Positions 21,641 to 32,694 of a stretch of 64,000 nt of DNA are shown in pieces. Source of the stretch: Brachypterus glaber (Eukaryota; Arthropoda; Insecta; Coleoptera; Kateretidae); assembly GCA_958510825.1 (NCBI GenBank), contig OY294046.1, forward strand, positions 51,287,664 through 51,351,663, in the 5' to 3' direction. The first letter of the stretch is position 1, and each line of letters begins with the position of its first letter. A model generated the notes under the pieces. It saw only the letters and a program-made list of their open reading frames with translations. It made no database searches and was not told the origin of the DNA. The translations under genes and the position numbers were made by a program.

Positions 21641-23054
21641 TTTCTATTATTTTTTTTACAGAATTCACATGGGTTCTGTGAGATGACTTCATAGGGATAG
21701 ACATTAGGGATGACTTGGAAGACTTAAGGGTTGTCACTTAACCCTTTAATCACGGCCCCCCTTCAAAAAAAAATCACTAGTTTAGATTTACTCAAAGGGT
21801 TGGATCCAAATTATTTTCCAATTCTATCCTAGGGCTCGTAGGATAAAATTCTTAAAAAATCTGCTTATAAAAAATAATAATAAATTTTCTAACCTACCCA
21901 TAAATAATATATCCGGATCTTTCCAAAAAATTATTAAAACTTTGACACAATAAAAAAACGAACAAAACAAATAAAAAATCACATATCACACTAAACAATC
22001 GATAATCGAAAACAAAACAAAGTTCCACGGCATGCCACGATGAATATACACCGGTATCTAGATATGTCTTAAGAAAACAGCTGAGTAGGTACTTAGTAAG
22101 CTAAGTTGGGTAGGGACGATAGCTGCAGGTTTGAAAACGCAGTAACTGCTTTTATCTATTTTTGAATGTTTTTCCCCAAGACGTATGGATTCAGGCCATT
22201 ACTAAAATCGATTAATTTTGTTTATTGAAAAAGTGAATTTTTATGCAAAAAAAAATTATGTCAAATAGCGCACGCCTAGAACTTTTATTAATAATGTGAT
22301 ATTATAATTGTTTCTTCTAAAAATACAACTTTTAAGGCCTCGCATTTTATCTGAAACGAAAAATGTTAGCTATTTTCTTAACAATTGCTATTTTCCTTAA
22401 CAACTCGGTTTTTTGGGAACATAAGCTTTAACCCTTTCAATCCGGATTTGATTTTCCCTGGGTTTCTGTAACGTTTTTATGTGGATATAAAAAAAGATGC
22501 CTCTAAAAGAGTACGAGAAACCTACATTTTCGATTAGCACGTGTTTTATCCCTGTATATTTACGGTCAGCAAAAATGCGCTGTTGTCAGTGACAGCTTGT
22601 CTTTTTTTTCAGTACACGAAAAAAAAAAGGCTAAACTGGATTGAAGATTAATAATCTTGAATCAACGCTATGCTAGTTTCCCCATTCCGCAGCTCTAGTT
22701 ATACTTCTTTTCAGGAAAATCTTATTCTTGTGCGCTGCGAAAAGTTATATTTTGTTTAGGACTTAACTAGTATTGAAATCAAGAATATAACTATACTTTA
22801 AACAGTTCTAGATACAATCTTGTTCCGAGTATTACTTATACTTATTTGTAGATTAGCAAATTATTGCATTAAGTAAAAAAATTCCTCACGTGTAGGTAAT
22901 CATATTAAAACTTCTACAATGGTTTGAAACACACAAACACACACATTTTTGCTCGTATCTTGAAAACGCGAAGATATATCAAAAAAAAAATAACGAAAAA
23001 ATCGATCCCACTAGAAATACAACCCCACATAAATACATTTTCAGCTTGAGGACA
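21641..23054. other. 1.4 kb without recognised elements
   Basis: More mixed in composition than its surroundings. Apart from a weak inverted match (TTTCAATCCGGAT near 22437 and CTGGATTGAAGA near 22637), I see nothing: no open frame over 60 codons and no repeat shared with the window. Confidence 0.5.
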
Positions 23055-23110
23055 CCGGAAGTGATGAAACCGGAATTCATGAAACCGGAAGTGAGGAAAC
23101 CGGAAGTTGG
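23053..23110. repeat. 16-bp minisatellite, about four units
   Basis: Tandem imperfect units of AAACCGGAAGTGATG: three of the four CCGGAA cores are followed by GTG or GTT, and one reads CCGGAATTCATG. Confidence 0.75.
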
Positions 23111-23149
23111 GATGTTTCCAATGGGAATGTTCCCCAAGATGACTGGATG

Positions 23150-23342
23150 AACGGTACTCTAGGATAGAGCCTCCAGATATCTTGATCCATACGAATCCGA
23201 CAATGTGTATCGAATTAGCTGACTAGTAACTTATAACGAGAGTATTGCAAGAATGCGACTTTTTATTAATTTTAAATTAATTTTAAAAGTTTTTTTAGTG
23301 GTAGGAAATAACATGTGGCGCCACCTGTAGCATAACGCTGTG
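23150..23342 (-). mobile_element. Family F fragment, inverted and diverged
   Basis: Read on the minus strand it starts GGTGGCGCCACATG..TTTCCTACCACTAAAA and later has GCTAATTCGATACACATTG with TCGGATTCGTATGGAT, in the order of the F copies at 5334 and 25838. It ends before the distal hairpin. Confidence 0.55.
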
Positions 23343-23476
23343 AAGTTCACTGAAATGGAAAGATTAGTCAAGTCTGTACTGAATAACATCTATAAAAGTA
23401 TTTATACTTGATTAAATAATAGCTTCTTTTTCGCTAATGAATTTATTCACTTTTTAAGAGTGTATCTTCTCCTTAA

Positions 23477-24856
23477 ATATCACGGTGCACTTCTGAGGGG
23501 TGTTTTCCGAACTTGCGGCGAACTTTAGTTTTTCTTTATATTCTTGTTATTTATGTAGTAACCAACGATTTAAGACCAACATTAAAAAAATCTATCGGTT
23601 AGTTTTTTTTTAATTAGTTTTTTTTATAAAAATCTGCACCTGTTTAATTATTTGTCTATATCTCAGCTATTCCCAATTATAATAAAAATATTATTAAAAA
23701 TAAAATAAAGACTGCTTAATTTTCTACAAAAAAAGTAAGTACCATTTTTTATATCTTTTGCCGTTTTGTCACAATACGTGATTAAAGTCTGAAGGAAAAC
23801 AAAAAAGTATAAACTCATCTTTATATTTATAAAAATTATCTAGGGAGGCTTATTTTACTGTAAAATGTCAAATTACCCTAAAACAAATTATTTCTTTTAA
23901 TTAAGGTGGCTTCTGGCAAAATTTCAAAACTGACGTAAAGATGTTTATTTTTTTATGATAGTTTTCAATGTTAAGATTTAATGTATTTTTATAAGAAAGA
24001 AGTTTTTTAAATAAAAAAGTCCAAATTACTTTTTACAAATGTTTTAGTTTTTAAAGTCAAAAAGTTAAAAATTTACTTAATTACTTTTTTTATGCATAGG
24101 TAATAAATTTTTATTTTATATCAATAAATTTATTTATTTAGTGGCAGGTTTTTATACAACAATGTCATGGAGAGCCCCAAAAAACATGCTTTTAGACATT
24201 TCGTATCATCATAACCTATTTTTTTTATTAATAACCAAAATAATGTACTTGGAACTAGTTTATTGTTTTTGATTATTGTAAAGCAAACAGTGTACAATAT
24301 TTATTTATTAGTTTCATGATTATCTATATTCATTTTTATTTAAAAAACTACTTTCTTACAAAAATACTATAAACATAAACATTGAAAACTATCATAAAAG
24401 TTTTCAAATTTCGCCATAAGCCACTTGATTAAAAGAAATAATGTGTTTAAAGGTAATTTGATATTTTACAGTAAAATAAGCCTACCTAGATAATTTTTAA
24501 TAAATATAAAGGTGAATTTATACTTTTTTGTTTTACTTTAAACTTTAATCACGTATTGTGACAAAACGACAAAAGATATAAAAAAATTGTATTTACTTTT
24601 TTTGTAGATTATTAAGCAGTCTTTATTTAATTTTTAATAATATTTTTATTATAATTAGAAATAGCTTAGATATAGCCAAATAATTAAATAGGTGCAGATT
24701 TTTAAAAAAAAAATCTTAATTAAAAAAAAACTAACCGATAGATTTTTTAAATTTTGCTCTTGAACCGTTGGTTACTGCATAAATAACAAGAATATAAAGA
24801 AAAACTAAAGTTCGCTTCAAGTTCGGAAAACACCCCTCAGAAGTGCACCGTGATAT
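23477..24856. mobile_element. Large foldback, arms about 540 bp
   Basis: ATATCACGGTGCACTTCTGA at the left and its complement at the right (24837-24856) start arms that can be followed inward through TTTAGTTTTTCTTTATATTC, GTAACCAACG/CGTTGGTTAC, CTATCGGTTAG, TCACAATACGTGATTAAAGT and TTACTGTAAAAT to GATAGTTTTCAATGTT (23959 / 24378). The arms are roughly 90 percent alike by eye, with many single changes. The ~300-bp loop (24023-24324) holds no recognised gene. The 71-codon reverse frame in the right arm is not conserved in the left arm. Confidence 0.85.
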
Positions 24857-25651
24857 AGGACAATATATTCTTTTTTTAAATACAAAATTACTAAAAGTGA
24901 CTATAACTATGTTTGAAAAACAAGTATAAGAGTAAATTGGCTTCAAACATTTGTTATTAGAATTAAAAATTATACGTAGAAGAAGTGTAAAATTTTAAGT
25001 ATATGATTATTCTTGAATATAGATATAATTAATTTTTTTCATGAATTTAGTTTGGATTATAAAATACCGAAGCGTCCCAGTTACGTGCAATTTAAATGTT
25101 TTATTTTGGTTTTAGCAATTAGACATTTATGTCCCTACACAAGGCTAGTTTTAAAAAGTTTCACCTAAAAGGTCTGGTGCCTCCGATTTTTTTCTGCTTA
25201 TGATTCTGTGGTGTATTTTATCATTGACCAAGTTTAACCAATGATTTTATGCATTCTGTGTAAAAATAAAAAGAATCGTTAGATGGCTTTTTTTGCATCA
25301 ACTTAACAGTTTTACCAAAGAACAGGGATTCATCTTTGACCTAATAACAACAAGCTGTAGATTTTGAGTTGCTGAATCCATACCTCTTCTTAAAATTTAG
25401 TAACATTGTGTAGTTTTTGCGAAATATTTATTTTTATTTTATTTTATATTCAGGAAATTGAAATTTTGCCCAAGTTTGGGCAGTCCATAATTTTGGAACG
25501 GTAAAGTGTTTTTATACTTTTTCGTCCTGTATGAATAAGTCGTATACGTTTACATGTACAAACATTAAAATGATCTAAGGTTTTATTTCAAATAAGGCAA
25601 AACTAATTTTACAAGTACCTACATTTACTTTAAATGAGGCAAAACATATGA
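24857..25651. other. AT-rich spacer
   Basis: No recognisable gene, element end or hairpin. Confidence 0.5.
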
Positions 25652-25837
25652 ATGAAACCTCCCAGGAAACCAGATGACGTCCCTGACGTACTATCGAGGT
25701 CAGTTTTAGCTCATATTTGTGACGTCATACATACGACGCATATCAAACGTCGACAGGACTTAAATTTTTGGTCTTATCTCATTAAAACTGTACGTCGCTG
25801 GGACGTCAATTTAATGCTGATGCTTTGGTGGCACCAC

Positions 25838-26158
25838 TTAGGTATTGTTTTCTACCACTAAAAAAAGTTTTAAATTCTATATATTGATTAAAGATTGATG
25901 ACTTTATAAATTATTTTTATCGAATTACGTAAACTGAACAGTACTGTTCAGTCTATAGCGACTATAGTTAGCCTGCTAATTTGATGTACATCATCGGATT
26001 AGTATGGATTTTCTTTCACTGGACAAGAGCAAATACGTGGAGGGAGTAATAGCAAGAAATTTTCTATGAAATCCTGTCATAGGACATTATAATATTGCCC
26101 TCTCTAAAATTAACCTACTCCGCCTCCAGCCTTGTGGGTTAATTTTCTCATAGGCAAC
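25838..26158 (+). mobile_element. Family F element with terminal hairpin
   Basis: GGTGGCACCACTT..TTTTCTACCACTAAAA opens it; the body matches 5334-5663. The right end, TTGCCCTCTCTAAAATTAAC at 26095, pairs with GGTTAATTTTCTCATAGGCAA at 26138 into a stem of about 20 bp. The same hairpin design occurs at 54092-54166. Confidence 0.75.
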
Positions 26159-26190
26159 ATCCTCTGAGACAACAGCAAGACGTCATGTAT

Positions 26191-26472
26191 GGGAGGATTG
26201 GTGTAGTGGACTACCGCGTCGTACTTGACGAGTTTACTACCCAAAATAGCGTGAGTTTGATTCTCACCGGCGCCGATTTGCCATTTTCAGTTAATTAATA
26301 ATTGAAATTTAGCGAAGGCGTAAGTGAAGCGGATACTCCCTATAAGTTGGTTCGAAAGTCAAATAAAGCCGGTGGTTCCCTCTACTACTAGCCCACATAA
26401 GTCCTGGACTTAGGGGATGCTTAATTAAGTAGAATAGTACGAGGTTAATCAAAATGTAATGTAATGTAAAGT
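26191..26472 (+). mobile_element. tRNA-derived SINE
   Basis: The tRNA-like head has A-box-like TTGGTGTAGTGGACTACC (26199-26216) and B-box-like GAGTTTGATTCTC (26253-26265). A body of about 200 bp follows (AAAGCCGGTGGTTCCCTCTA, CTGGACTTAGGGGATGC), ending in short AATGT repeats at 26454-26470. The head does not fold as a working tRNA. No convincing target duplication was found, so the ends are approximate. Confidence 0.6.
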
Positions 26473-26535
26473 CAGTTATTGCCTAATAATTGACATCAAA
26501 AAGACGCCTTTTGGTTTCCTTGGGTTTTTACACCA

Positions 26536-27051
26536 AATAAAAGGAATCGCCAATCCCGTTGCTTCACGTGACAAGATACACCCAGTAAAATAAGTAATTA
26601 ACTTGAATCGGAATAAAAAGTTCTCGAAAATGCTTGAGGAAAAAAACGCACATAATCAAACACTTGTTGGTTACTGTGTTTAAAACCGTGCAGCCGGCAT
26701 GCCAAGACATAACCGGCTCAAGTCTTGCCTTGCAGCGAACGTGTATTGCCCTCTGATATAATTTGGTGGTTAATTGGTCCTCGACATGCAAGATACATGA
26801 CTTAATATGCGGTCTACACACTTAAAATTGTGTTATTCTCTTCCTTATGATTTTTATCTTTTAGGTCAATTGACCCTTGTCGGTTAATAGGTTAAATCTA
26901 AATCTTGAACATGATTTACCTAAAGGCATTATTATACATAGTAAAAAATAATTTTGCTGCCAATAAAATAATACTCAAAAAAAAAACAAGCAATTCTCTT
27001 TTTCTGACATATTTTGACTCTTTGCCTATATAGAATACATATTGCAGTCGA
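26536..27051. other. Spacer with an unassigned reverse frame
   Basis: An 85-codon reverse frame (26564-26821) crosses a stretch of more even composition. Its peptide (for example VEDQLTTKLYQRAIHVRCKA) matches nothing I know. A remnant of an old coding sequence is possible but not supported. Confidence 0.3.
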
Positions 27052-28390
27052 AATAGACAGGATCGTTTCTTATGGAAACTGGCTTTCGGTCAAAAATTAT
27101 AAATTTTTAGTTTAATGTAGATTTCATCTTTCTGATCAAGTTGATCTGACGGCTAGTTTTTGAGTTTTACGTCAAAAAGTCAAAAACAATAAAATTCATT
27201 TTTTTTGTTTAATAAACTAACTAGATGAAACATTGCAAGCACCCTGTCAAAACATCGGCACTATTGTACACTAGAACTCTAGTTTGCAAATTTCAAACTA
27301 GGTGTTTTGTTTGATTTTAAATTCTTAAAACATTATATTCTAGCAAAAAACTGTATATAACATTTTTTAGAGGGCTTAAAAAGAGCTTTTATTTAAAATG
27401 TAATTTTTTGAAATCGGGTTATAAATGTGTGAGATTTAGCATATCATAAAAAGCCTTTTACTGCTTTAAACGCTAATATCTCGAAAACAATTCGTTTTAG
27501 GAAAACGTTGTTTATAACATTTTTTGACCAGTTTAAAATTATCTTTTATATAAGTGCTAAATTAACCAAATACAATAATAATTGCCTTAATTATAAACAA
27601 AAAACGCTAAAAATAGGAGTTTTACGCTATTTTTACCCCCTTACCCCCAAAATCTAATCAGCTCTTTGGAATATGATAAGAAACAATATGCAAAAAACCG
27701 CAAGTCAATATCTCATGTAGAAATGGAGTTAGAGTTTACACCCACAGACAAAAAAGTTTTTTACTGATTTCGACTCAGAATGGTCTAAAACATCGAGAAG
27801 TGTGAGAAAAACGTGGTCAAAGATTTTGACTTTTCGGCGAAGATTTCAATACATCGGCACTCTTAGTAGCACTAAGTGCCGATGTAAAATAAAAAAAACC
27901 TTTACATCAAGTTTTGTTCTTATATATACTCGTAAATAAAAGCAAAAATTATTTTTTTTTTGTTTAAAAATTATGAAAATCTTTGAAAATATGCTGAATG
28001 CGCCAATGCAATATGAAAAAAACATAATTAACGGTCAAATTTTTCTAATAACATATAAAATGAAAGTATTTACATTAAAGTGAAGTATAAAAATATAACT
28101 TTCAAATAGTGTTTTTAAAAAAAAAATAAAAAATAAATAAATAATAAAATAAATTATATATGTAGTTTCTTTACAACTATATTTCAATGCACTTCAAGAG
28201 TCTCTTGTAGCTCAGTCGCTAAGGCGTTAGAATCTTAATAAATGGTTCCGGGTTCGAATCCATCTAGCAGCATGGGTCCATAAAAGCTTTTGATCAGAAA
28301 GATGAAATCTACATCATACTAAAGATTTAGGATTTTTGACCGAATGCCAGTTTTCATAAGAAACATGCCTGTCTGTTTGGGCAATAAACC
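27052..28390. mobile_element. 1.34-kb element with ~95-bp terminal inverted repeats
   Basis: The left arm, with GTTTCTTATGGAAACTGGC, TTCGGTCAAAAAT and TAGATTTCATCTTTCTGATC (27065-27140), is mirrored by GATCAGAAAGATGAAATCTA, ATTTTTGACCGAA and GCCAGTTTTCATAAGAAAC (28295-28366). Inside are a hairpin ACATCGGCACT/AGTGCCGATGT (27850-27885) and, next to the right arm, a pseudo-tRNA. No transposase frame seen. Confidence 0.75.
28199..28275 (+). repeat. Pseudo-tRNA or SINE head
   Basis: TTGTAGCTCAGTCGCTAAGG (A-box) and GGGTTCGAATCC (B-box, 28250-28261) are spaced as in a tRNA, but the acceptor ends do not pair and the T-stem is mismatched. More likely a degenerate tRNA or SINE head than a working tRNA. 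Confidence 0.6.
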
Positions 28391-28844
28391 CATTTTCCAA
28401 ATTTAAGTTATAGGTTAGTTCTTAAACTTTCTTTGAAATGATGCTGTATAATAATTTAATTATAGCCCCTTTAGATATTATTCTAGAAAATTGGTTAAGA
28501 TGTGTCTGCCAGGCCACCCGACTCTACCCCACTGCTTTATTTACCGAAAACAAAAAATTAGCTGCAAAAAAAAAGCTAAAGCAAGGTTTCCTACAATTAA
28601 ACTTTTTTTAATTTAATTATTAATAATTAATTATTAACTATAAGAAAAAAAGTACCTGGTTAAAAATATTTCAAGGTTAATTTGTGTGCATCAGGTATGT
28701 CATTAACAATTTTTTCCGGAAGTTTTAATTAAAAGAATTCCATAAATTATTGTTTACAATAATAAAACCTGAAGTCTAATTTCTGTAAACCTTTTAAGTA
28801 TATATTTCGCACATTTCCGTATGTATAATACTATACAGAGTGTT
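28391..28844. other. AT-rich spacer
   Basis: Contains AATTAATTATTAATAATTAA-type self-complementary A/T stretches near 28610-28640 and nothing else identifiable. Confidence 0.5.
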
Positions 28845-29235
28845 TCAAGTGAAGTTTTCGTGAAAATTTGTATATTGGGGTTTTTAAGGTAACTGAAAGT
28901 GAATCTGATAATAAAAAAATTCTAACTCCACCCCCAGAGGGGCGGGGGATAGTTTTCGTGAAAATTGATATATTGGTGTTTTTGAGGTTACTGAAAGTGA
29001 ATCTGATAATAAAAAAATTCTCCAACCCCTGAGGGACGGGGGGTAGTTTTATTGAAAATTTACATATCAATATGTACCCGAATTTGGGGTTTTTGAGGTC
29101 GCTAAAACTAAATCTTAAAATTTTTCCAAATCCACCCCCTGGTGGGTGGGGAGTAGTTTTCGTGAAAATTGGTATATTGAGGTTTTTAAGATTACTGAAA
29201 GTGAAAATTTATCTTACTGGGCAGCGTATTTTTTT
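28845..29235 (+). repeat. Family C minisatellite block
   Basis: Four diverged units of about 90 bp, each with GTAGTTTTCGTGAAAATTGG, TATATTGGGGTTTTTGAGG, CTGAAAGTGAATCTGATAAT and a C/G-rich hinge (CCACCCCCAGAGGGGCGGGG). The end CTTACTGGGCAGCGTATTTT is the family C terminus, so this is the 3' half of a family C copy whose cassette half is missing. The 79-codon reverse frame is the repeat read as protein. Confidence 0.8.
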
Positions 29236-29456
29236 AGTGTAGTTAAAATTATTTAAGTTGAACTTAAGGGTGGATTATCTCCAAAACTACTCAAAAGTCA
29301 AAATTACACAAGACTTTGTGGGCGCAAGAAATAAGTTGAATTTTGTAAACTAGTCTTTAATGTGTGTTAATAATTCAATTTAAAGCTCCTATTTGAGATT
29401 AATTAATAAAAAAAAATGTGTGTAGTTATGTTACTACAATAGGACAAAAACAAGTC

Positions 29457-30020
29457 GTGAAGATATGTAATTCGCATTCCATTATACATTATTCACAGTA
29501 ATGGTATATTGCATTTTCCCAAATATTAAAAAATATACATAAAAAAAAATAAAAAAAAAGATCTTTTATGAAAAACGAAACACTTTTTTAATTTAAAAAA
29601 ATTTCGAAAAAAAAATTTCATAAAATTTTCAATTTTTTTTTTATTAAAAAGTCCAAACCGAAAAAAAAATATTTATTTTTTTTTAATTATATTTTTTATT
29701 TTAAAAAAAGTTTAACCCCCTATAACTTTTTTGTTTTTGGTGGGATTACTTTGAAAAAAAATTGGGATCTTCCCCTCATAGAACTCGATTTTTCCTGTAA
29801 ATTTCGAGTCGATCGGATAATTAGTTCTGGAGTTATCGTGTCTACAAAAATCGTGACATCAGACAGACGGACTTACGGACAGACGGACGGACAGACGGAC
29901 TTTCTTATTTTTTCATAAAACACATTTGTATCCAAGAATATTTTATCTAGGAAGTTCTTTGACGATTTTGGGAAATTCGAAACTACCGTATATTATTCTA
30001 GTGCAGGCGCTGTGAATAAT
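29457..30020 (+). mobile_element. Family A element, most complete uninterrupted copy
   Basis: The flank motif GTGAAGATATGTAATTCGCA precedes ATTATTCACAGTAATGG at 29488, and the copy ends CAGGCGCTGTGAATAAT at 30020. It contains GTGGGATTACTTTGAAAAA, AATTTCGAGTCGATCGGAT, GTTATCGTGTCTACAAAAAT and a run of ACAGACGG/ACGG units at 29853-29901. Used here as the reference for the family. Confidence 0.8.
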
Positions 30021-30487
30021 ATAATAACGGTATCCATTTTAAAATATTTTTACGCACTATTGTTATTAAATGATATATGGAAATATGCCTACGACCCAAA
30101 TATTTTAAAAATGTTTCCCAATTATTTAGTTCATTTAAAGAACAGTAATGGATGGTTTAACCAAACATTAAAACTAAGAATTTGACTAATGAAATATCAG
30201 AATTATTTGACCTCGTATTTGACAAATTTTTTTTCATTGCTTAAATTCTTAGTAAGTTTAATAATAATTGAGTACTTAAATCAACTTTAAAAAAATAAAA
30301 GGACCAAAGGTAAATTTATTTTACTTTATAATCAAAAACTAAATAACTTAACCTTAAACTAAGAAATTTAAACAATTAAATGCATTAATGTTTTTTTTCT
30401 AGGACTATCAATGCGAAGTTCCAATTTTAAATAACAATTTTATTTTGATATTCGAAATAAAAGAAATTAGGAGCCAGTTATTTATTA
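30021..30487. other. AT-rich spacer
   Basis: No gene or element identified. Confidence 0.5.
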
Positions 30488-30651
30488 AACGGTTACAGTG
30501 GGTTAGGCTAAATGTGACACCCAGGGTAATTGTGACCGTCAAAAACCTAATGCCAGGGTTGGATTGGATATAAGCTAGTTTAGAAGAATTACAACAGGAC
30601 ATGTCACAATTACCCTGGGTGTCACATTTAGCCTAACCCACTGTAACCGTT
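30488..30651. mobile_element. 164-bp element with perfect 49-bp inverted repeats
   Basis: AACGGTTACAGTGGGTTAGG through ACCCAGGGTAATTGTGAC is matched base for base by the complement at 30603-30651. The element proper probably begins CAGTGGGTTAGG after TA, which would make the target AACGGTTAACCGTT, itself a palindrome. The 64-codon reverse frame lies across it. Confidence 0.9.
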
Positions 30652-30691
30652 AACCGGTTAAAGACTCTTAGTATATAATAAGTGTTTTATA

Positions 30692-31249
30692 ACACCGTAG
30701 AACCAACCATTTTCGAGAAAATTGCAGTTAAAGAGATTTTTTCTCGTGAGCATCAAAATAGGAACTAAAAATTGCGCCAATAAAAATTTTAATAATGCAG
30801 GGCGATTCTACTGCAAAACTATTAAAAAAATAATACTGCAGTGTGATTCTACATCAAAAACTGTAAAAAAAGCTCGTATACGCTCGATACTATAGGCTAT
30901 TGTGCCTCTCACTTGCACGCATCCTGCCTTATGACGCTTTAATCGTAAAGTTGAGAGTGCGCTGGCCTATCTATAAAAATCCGTGTATATATATTTAGGT
31001 TCGAAAATCGATTCTACCCTTAAACGTGGGCGCCGACTTAAAGAATGACACTTTTTAAGGGACCGTAGTTCCCTTAAAAGCGATTTGTAGATATTTGTAA
31101 ATGGAACCTCTTTTTCATAGTTTTTAATGTAAAATCACCTTGCAGTATTTTTTTTATTGGTGTATTTTTTAGTTCCTGTTTTTGATACTCAGAAAATGAA
31201 AATGCCTCTTAAATTGCAATTTTTTTAAAAACGATTGGCCCTACGGTGT
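30692..31249. mobile_element. TA-flanked element with ~130-bp inverted arms
   Basis: ACACCGTAGAACCAACC and its diverged complement GGCCCTACGGTGT stand between TA pairs (30690-30691, 31250-31251). The arms run through AAAATTGCAGTTAAAGAG, ATCAAAATAGGAACTAAAAA and AATGCAGGGCGATTCTAC. The centre is richer in G/C, with a hairpin AAGGGACCGTAGTTCCCTT near 31058. Confidence 0.8.
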
Positions 31250-31938
31250 TACATAAAAAGTATGTTTATGTTTGTTTAACTATAGAAACCGATAAAAAAG
31301 TTTGGGGCAAAAAAGTGACATCGTCCCCCCATTTTGTACGTCCCTGGTTAAAATTACCAAATAAAAATGACATAAACGGAAAGACTTTTTCAGACTTAAT
31401 AAAATGTTTTGAGGGTGAGGACCTTTTTTTTAGTCATCAAAATTTTTGGGAGGGAAATTTTTTATACTTGGGGGCCCCTAGGTTCTGGGTTACAAATCTC
31501 ACTAGCCTTGGGTTGCCTAGTTCGACACTGCTTAGGGCTCATTTCCGGACCAACCTGTATAGAAACTTTTTTCATATTTTTAGACTTAGAATTACCCCTT
31601 AAAATTTTGTATCACCCTGTATAACGTTATCTAAAAAGTTATTTAAAGATAGTAATATTTACCGATTTCATTTTATAGGGAAACGAAGAATAACTGGGTT
31701 AAATTGTAGATAATACAAAAGTGTTAACAGTTTAATTAAAAGTGGTTTCTCTGTTTAAAAATTTACAATTAAAAATTAATGTTTACGAGCCATAAATTTT
31801 TGTAATTAATTTATTAATTAATCGAATAATTTATCCAATTCCTTTTCCTTATAGGCTGACTGCATAGCATAACATTTACAATAAAAATATTCTTTGGGAC
31901 GCTTTGCTTAAAAGTATATTTATTCGGTAGGTACTCAT
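31250..31938. other. Spacer with a family G-like phrase
   Basis: GAGGACC followed by T's and TCATCAAAATTTTTGGGAGG at 31417-31450 recurs near 5100, 38210 and 52830. The 118- and 71-codon overlapping frames across it reflect this repeat, not a gene. Confidence 0.45.
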
Positions 31939-32452
31939 CAGGGGTAGGGGGGGTGCCACCCCCTACTCCCCTACCCCCTATGAAATCAGTGGAAAATTTC
32001 GGAAATATAGTGGTAATTTTTGGTAAATAGGTAGAAAGTTGGGAAAACTGGAGTAATAAGTTAATAAAAATTGGGAATTTTAGGGAGCGAGGTTGGCTTT
32101 TTTTTTGGTGGTAAGGCGCCAAGTTTTGGAAGAAATCTCCTGCGACAAAGCTTTTTTTTTTAGGGTATTTTTTCTTTTTTTGTAGGGGTGCCAAGTTTAA
32201 GTTTGGTAGAAACCGTCAGGGTATTTGAGGGTATTTTTTTGGGCCCTATTTTTTTTTGTATTTTGTAGGGGCGCCAAGTTTGGGAGAAACTGTCAGGGAA
32301 AAAGCTTTTTTTCTTGAGGGTGACCTTTTTTTCTTGAGGGTCACGTTTTTTTTTGAGGGTGACCTTTTTTTTGCATCAAATTTTTTTGTTAGTTGGAAAA
32401 TTTCTCAATCAGAACCCCTCCCCAGCAATAAAATCGCTTCGGAGCACCCCTA
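31939..32452. mobile_element. hAT-like non-autonomous element with 8-bp duplication
   Basis: GTACTCAT stands at 31931-31938 and 32453-32460. The element begins CAGGGGTAGGGGGGG and ends GGAGCACCCCTA, short imperfect terminal repeats. Internally it repeats GGGGCGCCAAGTTTGGGAG, AAACTGTCAGGG and TTGAGGGTGACC units. Eight-bp duplications with CAGGG ends are typical of hAT. The 126-codon reverse frame here is the repeat read as protein. Confidence 0.85.
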
Positions 32453-32694
32453 GTACTCATTTTTTTATAGGCAGGAGTCAATTGTGTACCTAAAAAACCG
32501 AGGAGTAGACAACTACGCTTATTTACTGTTTAAAAACAGTGTTAATCAATTACGTAATCGTCACGTAATCTTATACAAAATCTCTGAAATCACGTTATCT
32601 TTAAAAAATTATTACGTAATCTTTACGGCCCGGATTGAAGTAGCCATTTCGTCGTATGAGGACAAGGTTTCAACTTTATAAATTATATGATACA

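Larger units (their letters stand above)
25655..26535. mobile_element. GACGTC-rich element interrupted by family F and a SINE
   Basis: CCCAGGAAACCAGATGACGT at the left is answered by GACGCC..TTGGTTTCCTTGGG at the right (26505-26530). Between them the host sequence repeats GACGTC-type words (TGACGTA, GTGACGTCATAC, AACGTCGAC, TACGTCGC, GGGACGTCAA, AGACGTCATGT). Family F and a SINE occupy the middle. The 69-codon frame at 25652-25861 is built from these words. Confidence 0.55.

Noticed and set aside
26564..26821. 85-codon reverse frame as a gene
   Set aside because: Composition is more gene-like than its neighbours, but no domain, splice or homologous copy could be recognised.
28199..28275. A functional tRNA
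   Set aside because: A and B boxes are present, but acceptor ends do not pair and the T-stem is mismatched.
31246..31602. 118-codon forward frame with an overlapping 71-codon frame
   Set aside because: Crosses an element end (31249) and a family G phrase; no recognisable domain, and two overlapping frames suggest chance.
31814..32194. 126-codon reverse frame rich in K and P
   Set aside because: Starts outside and runs through the internal repeats of a hAT-like element; composition follows the repeat.
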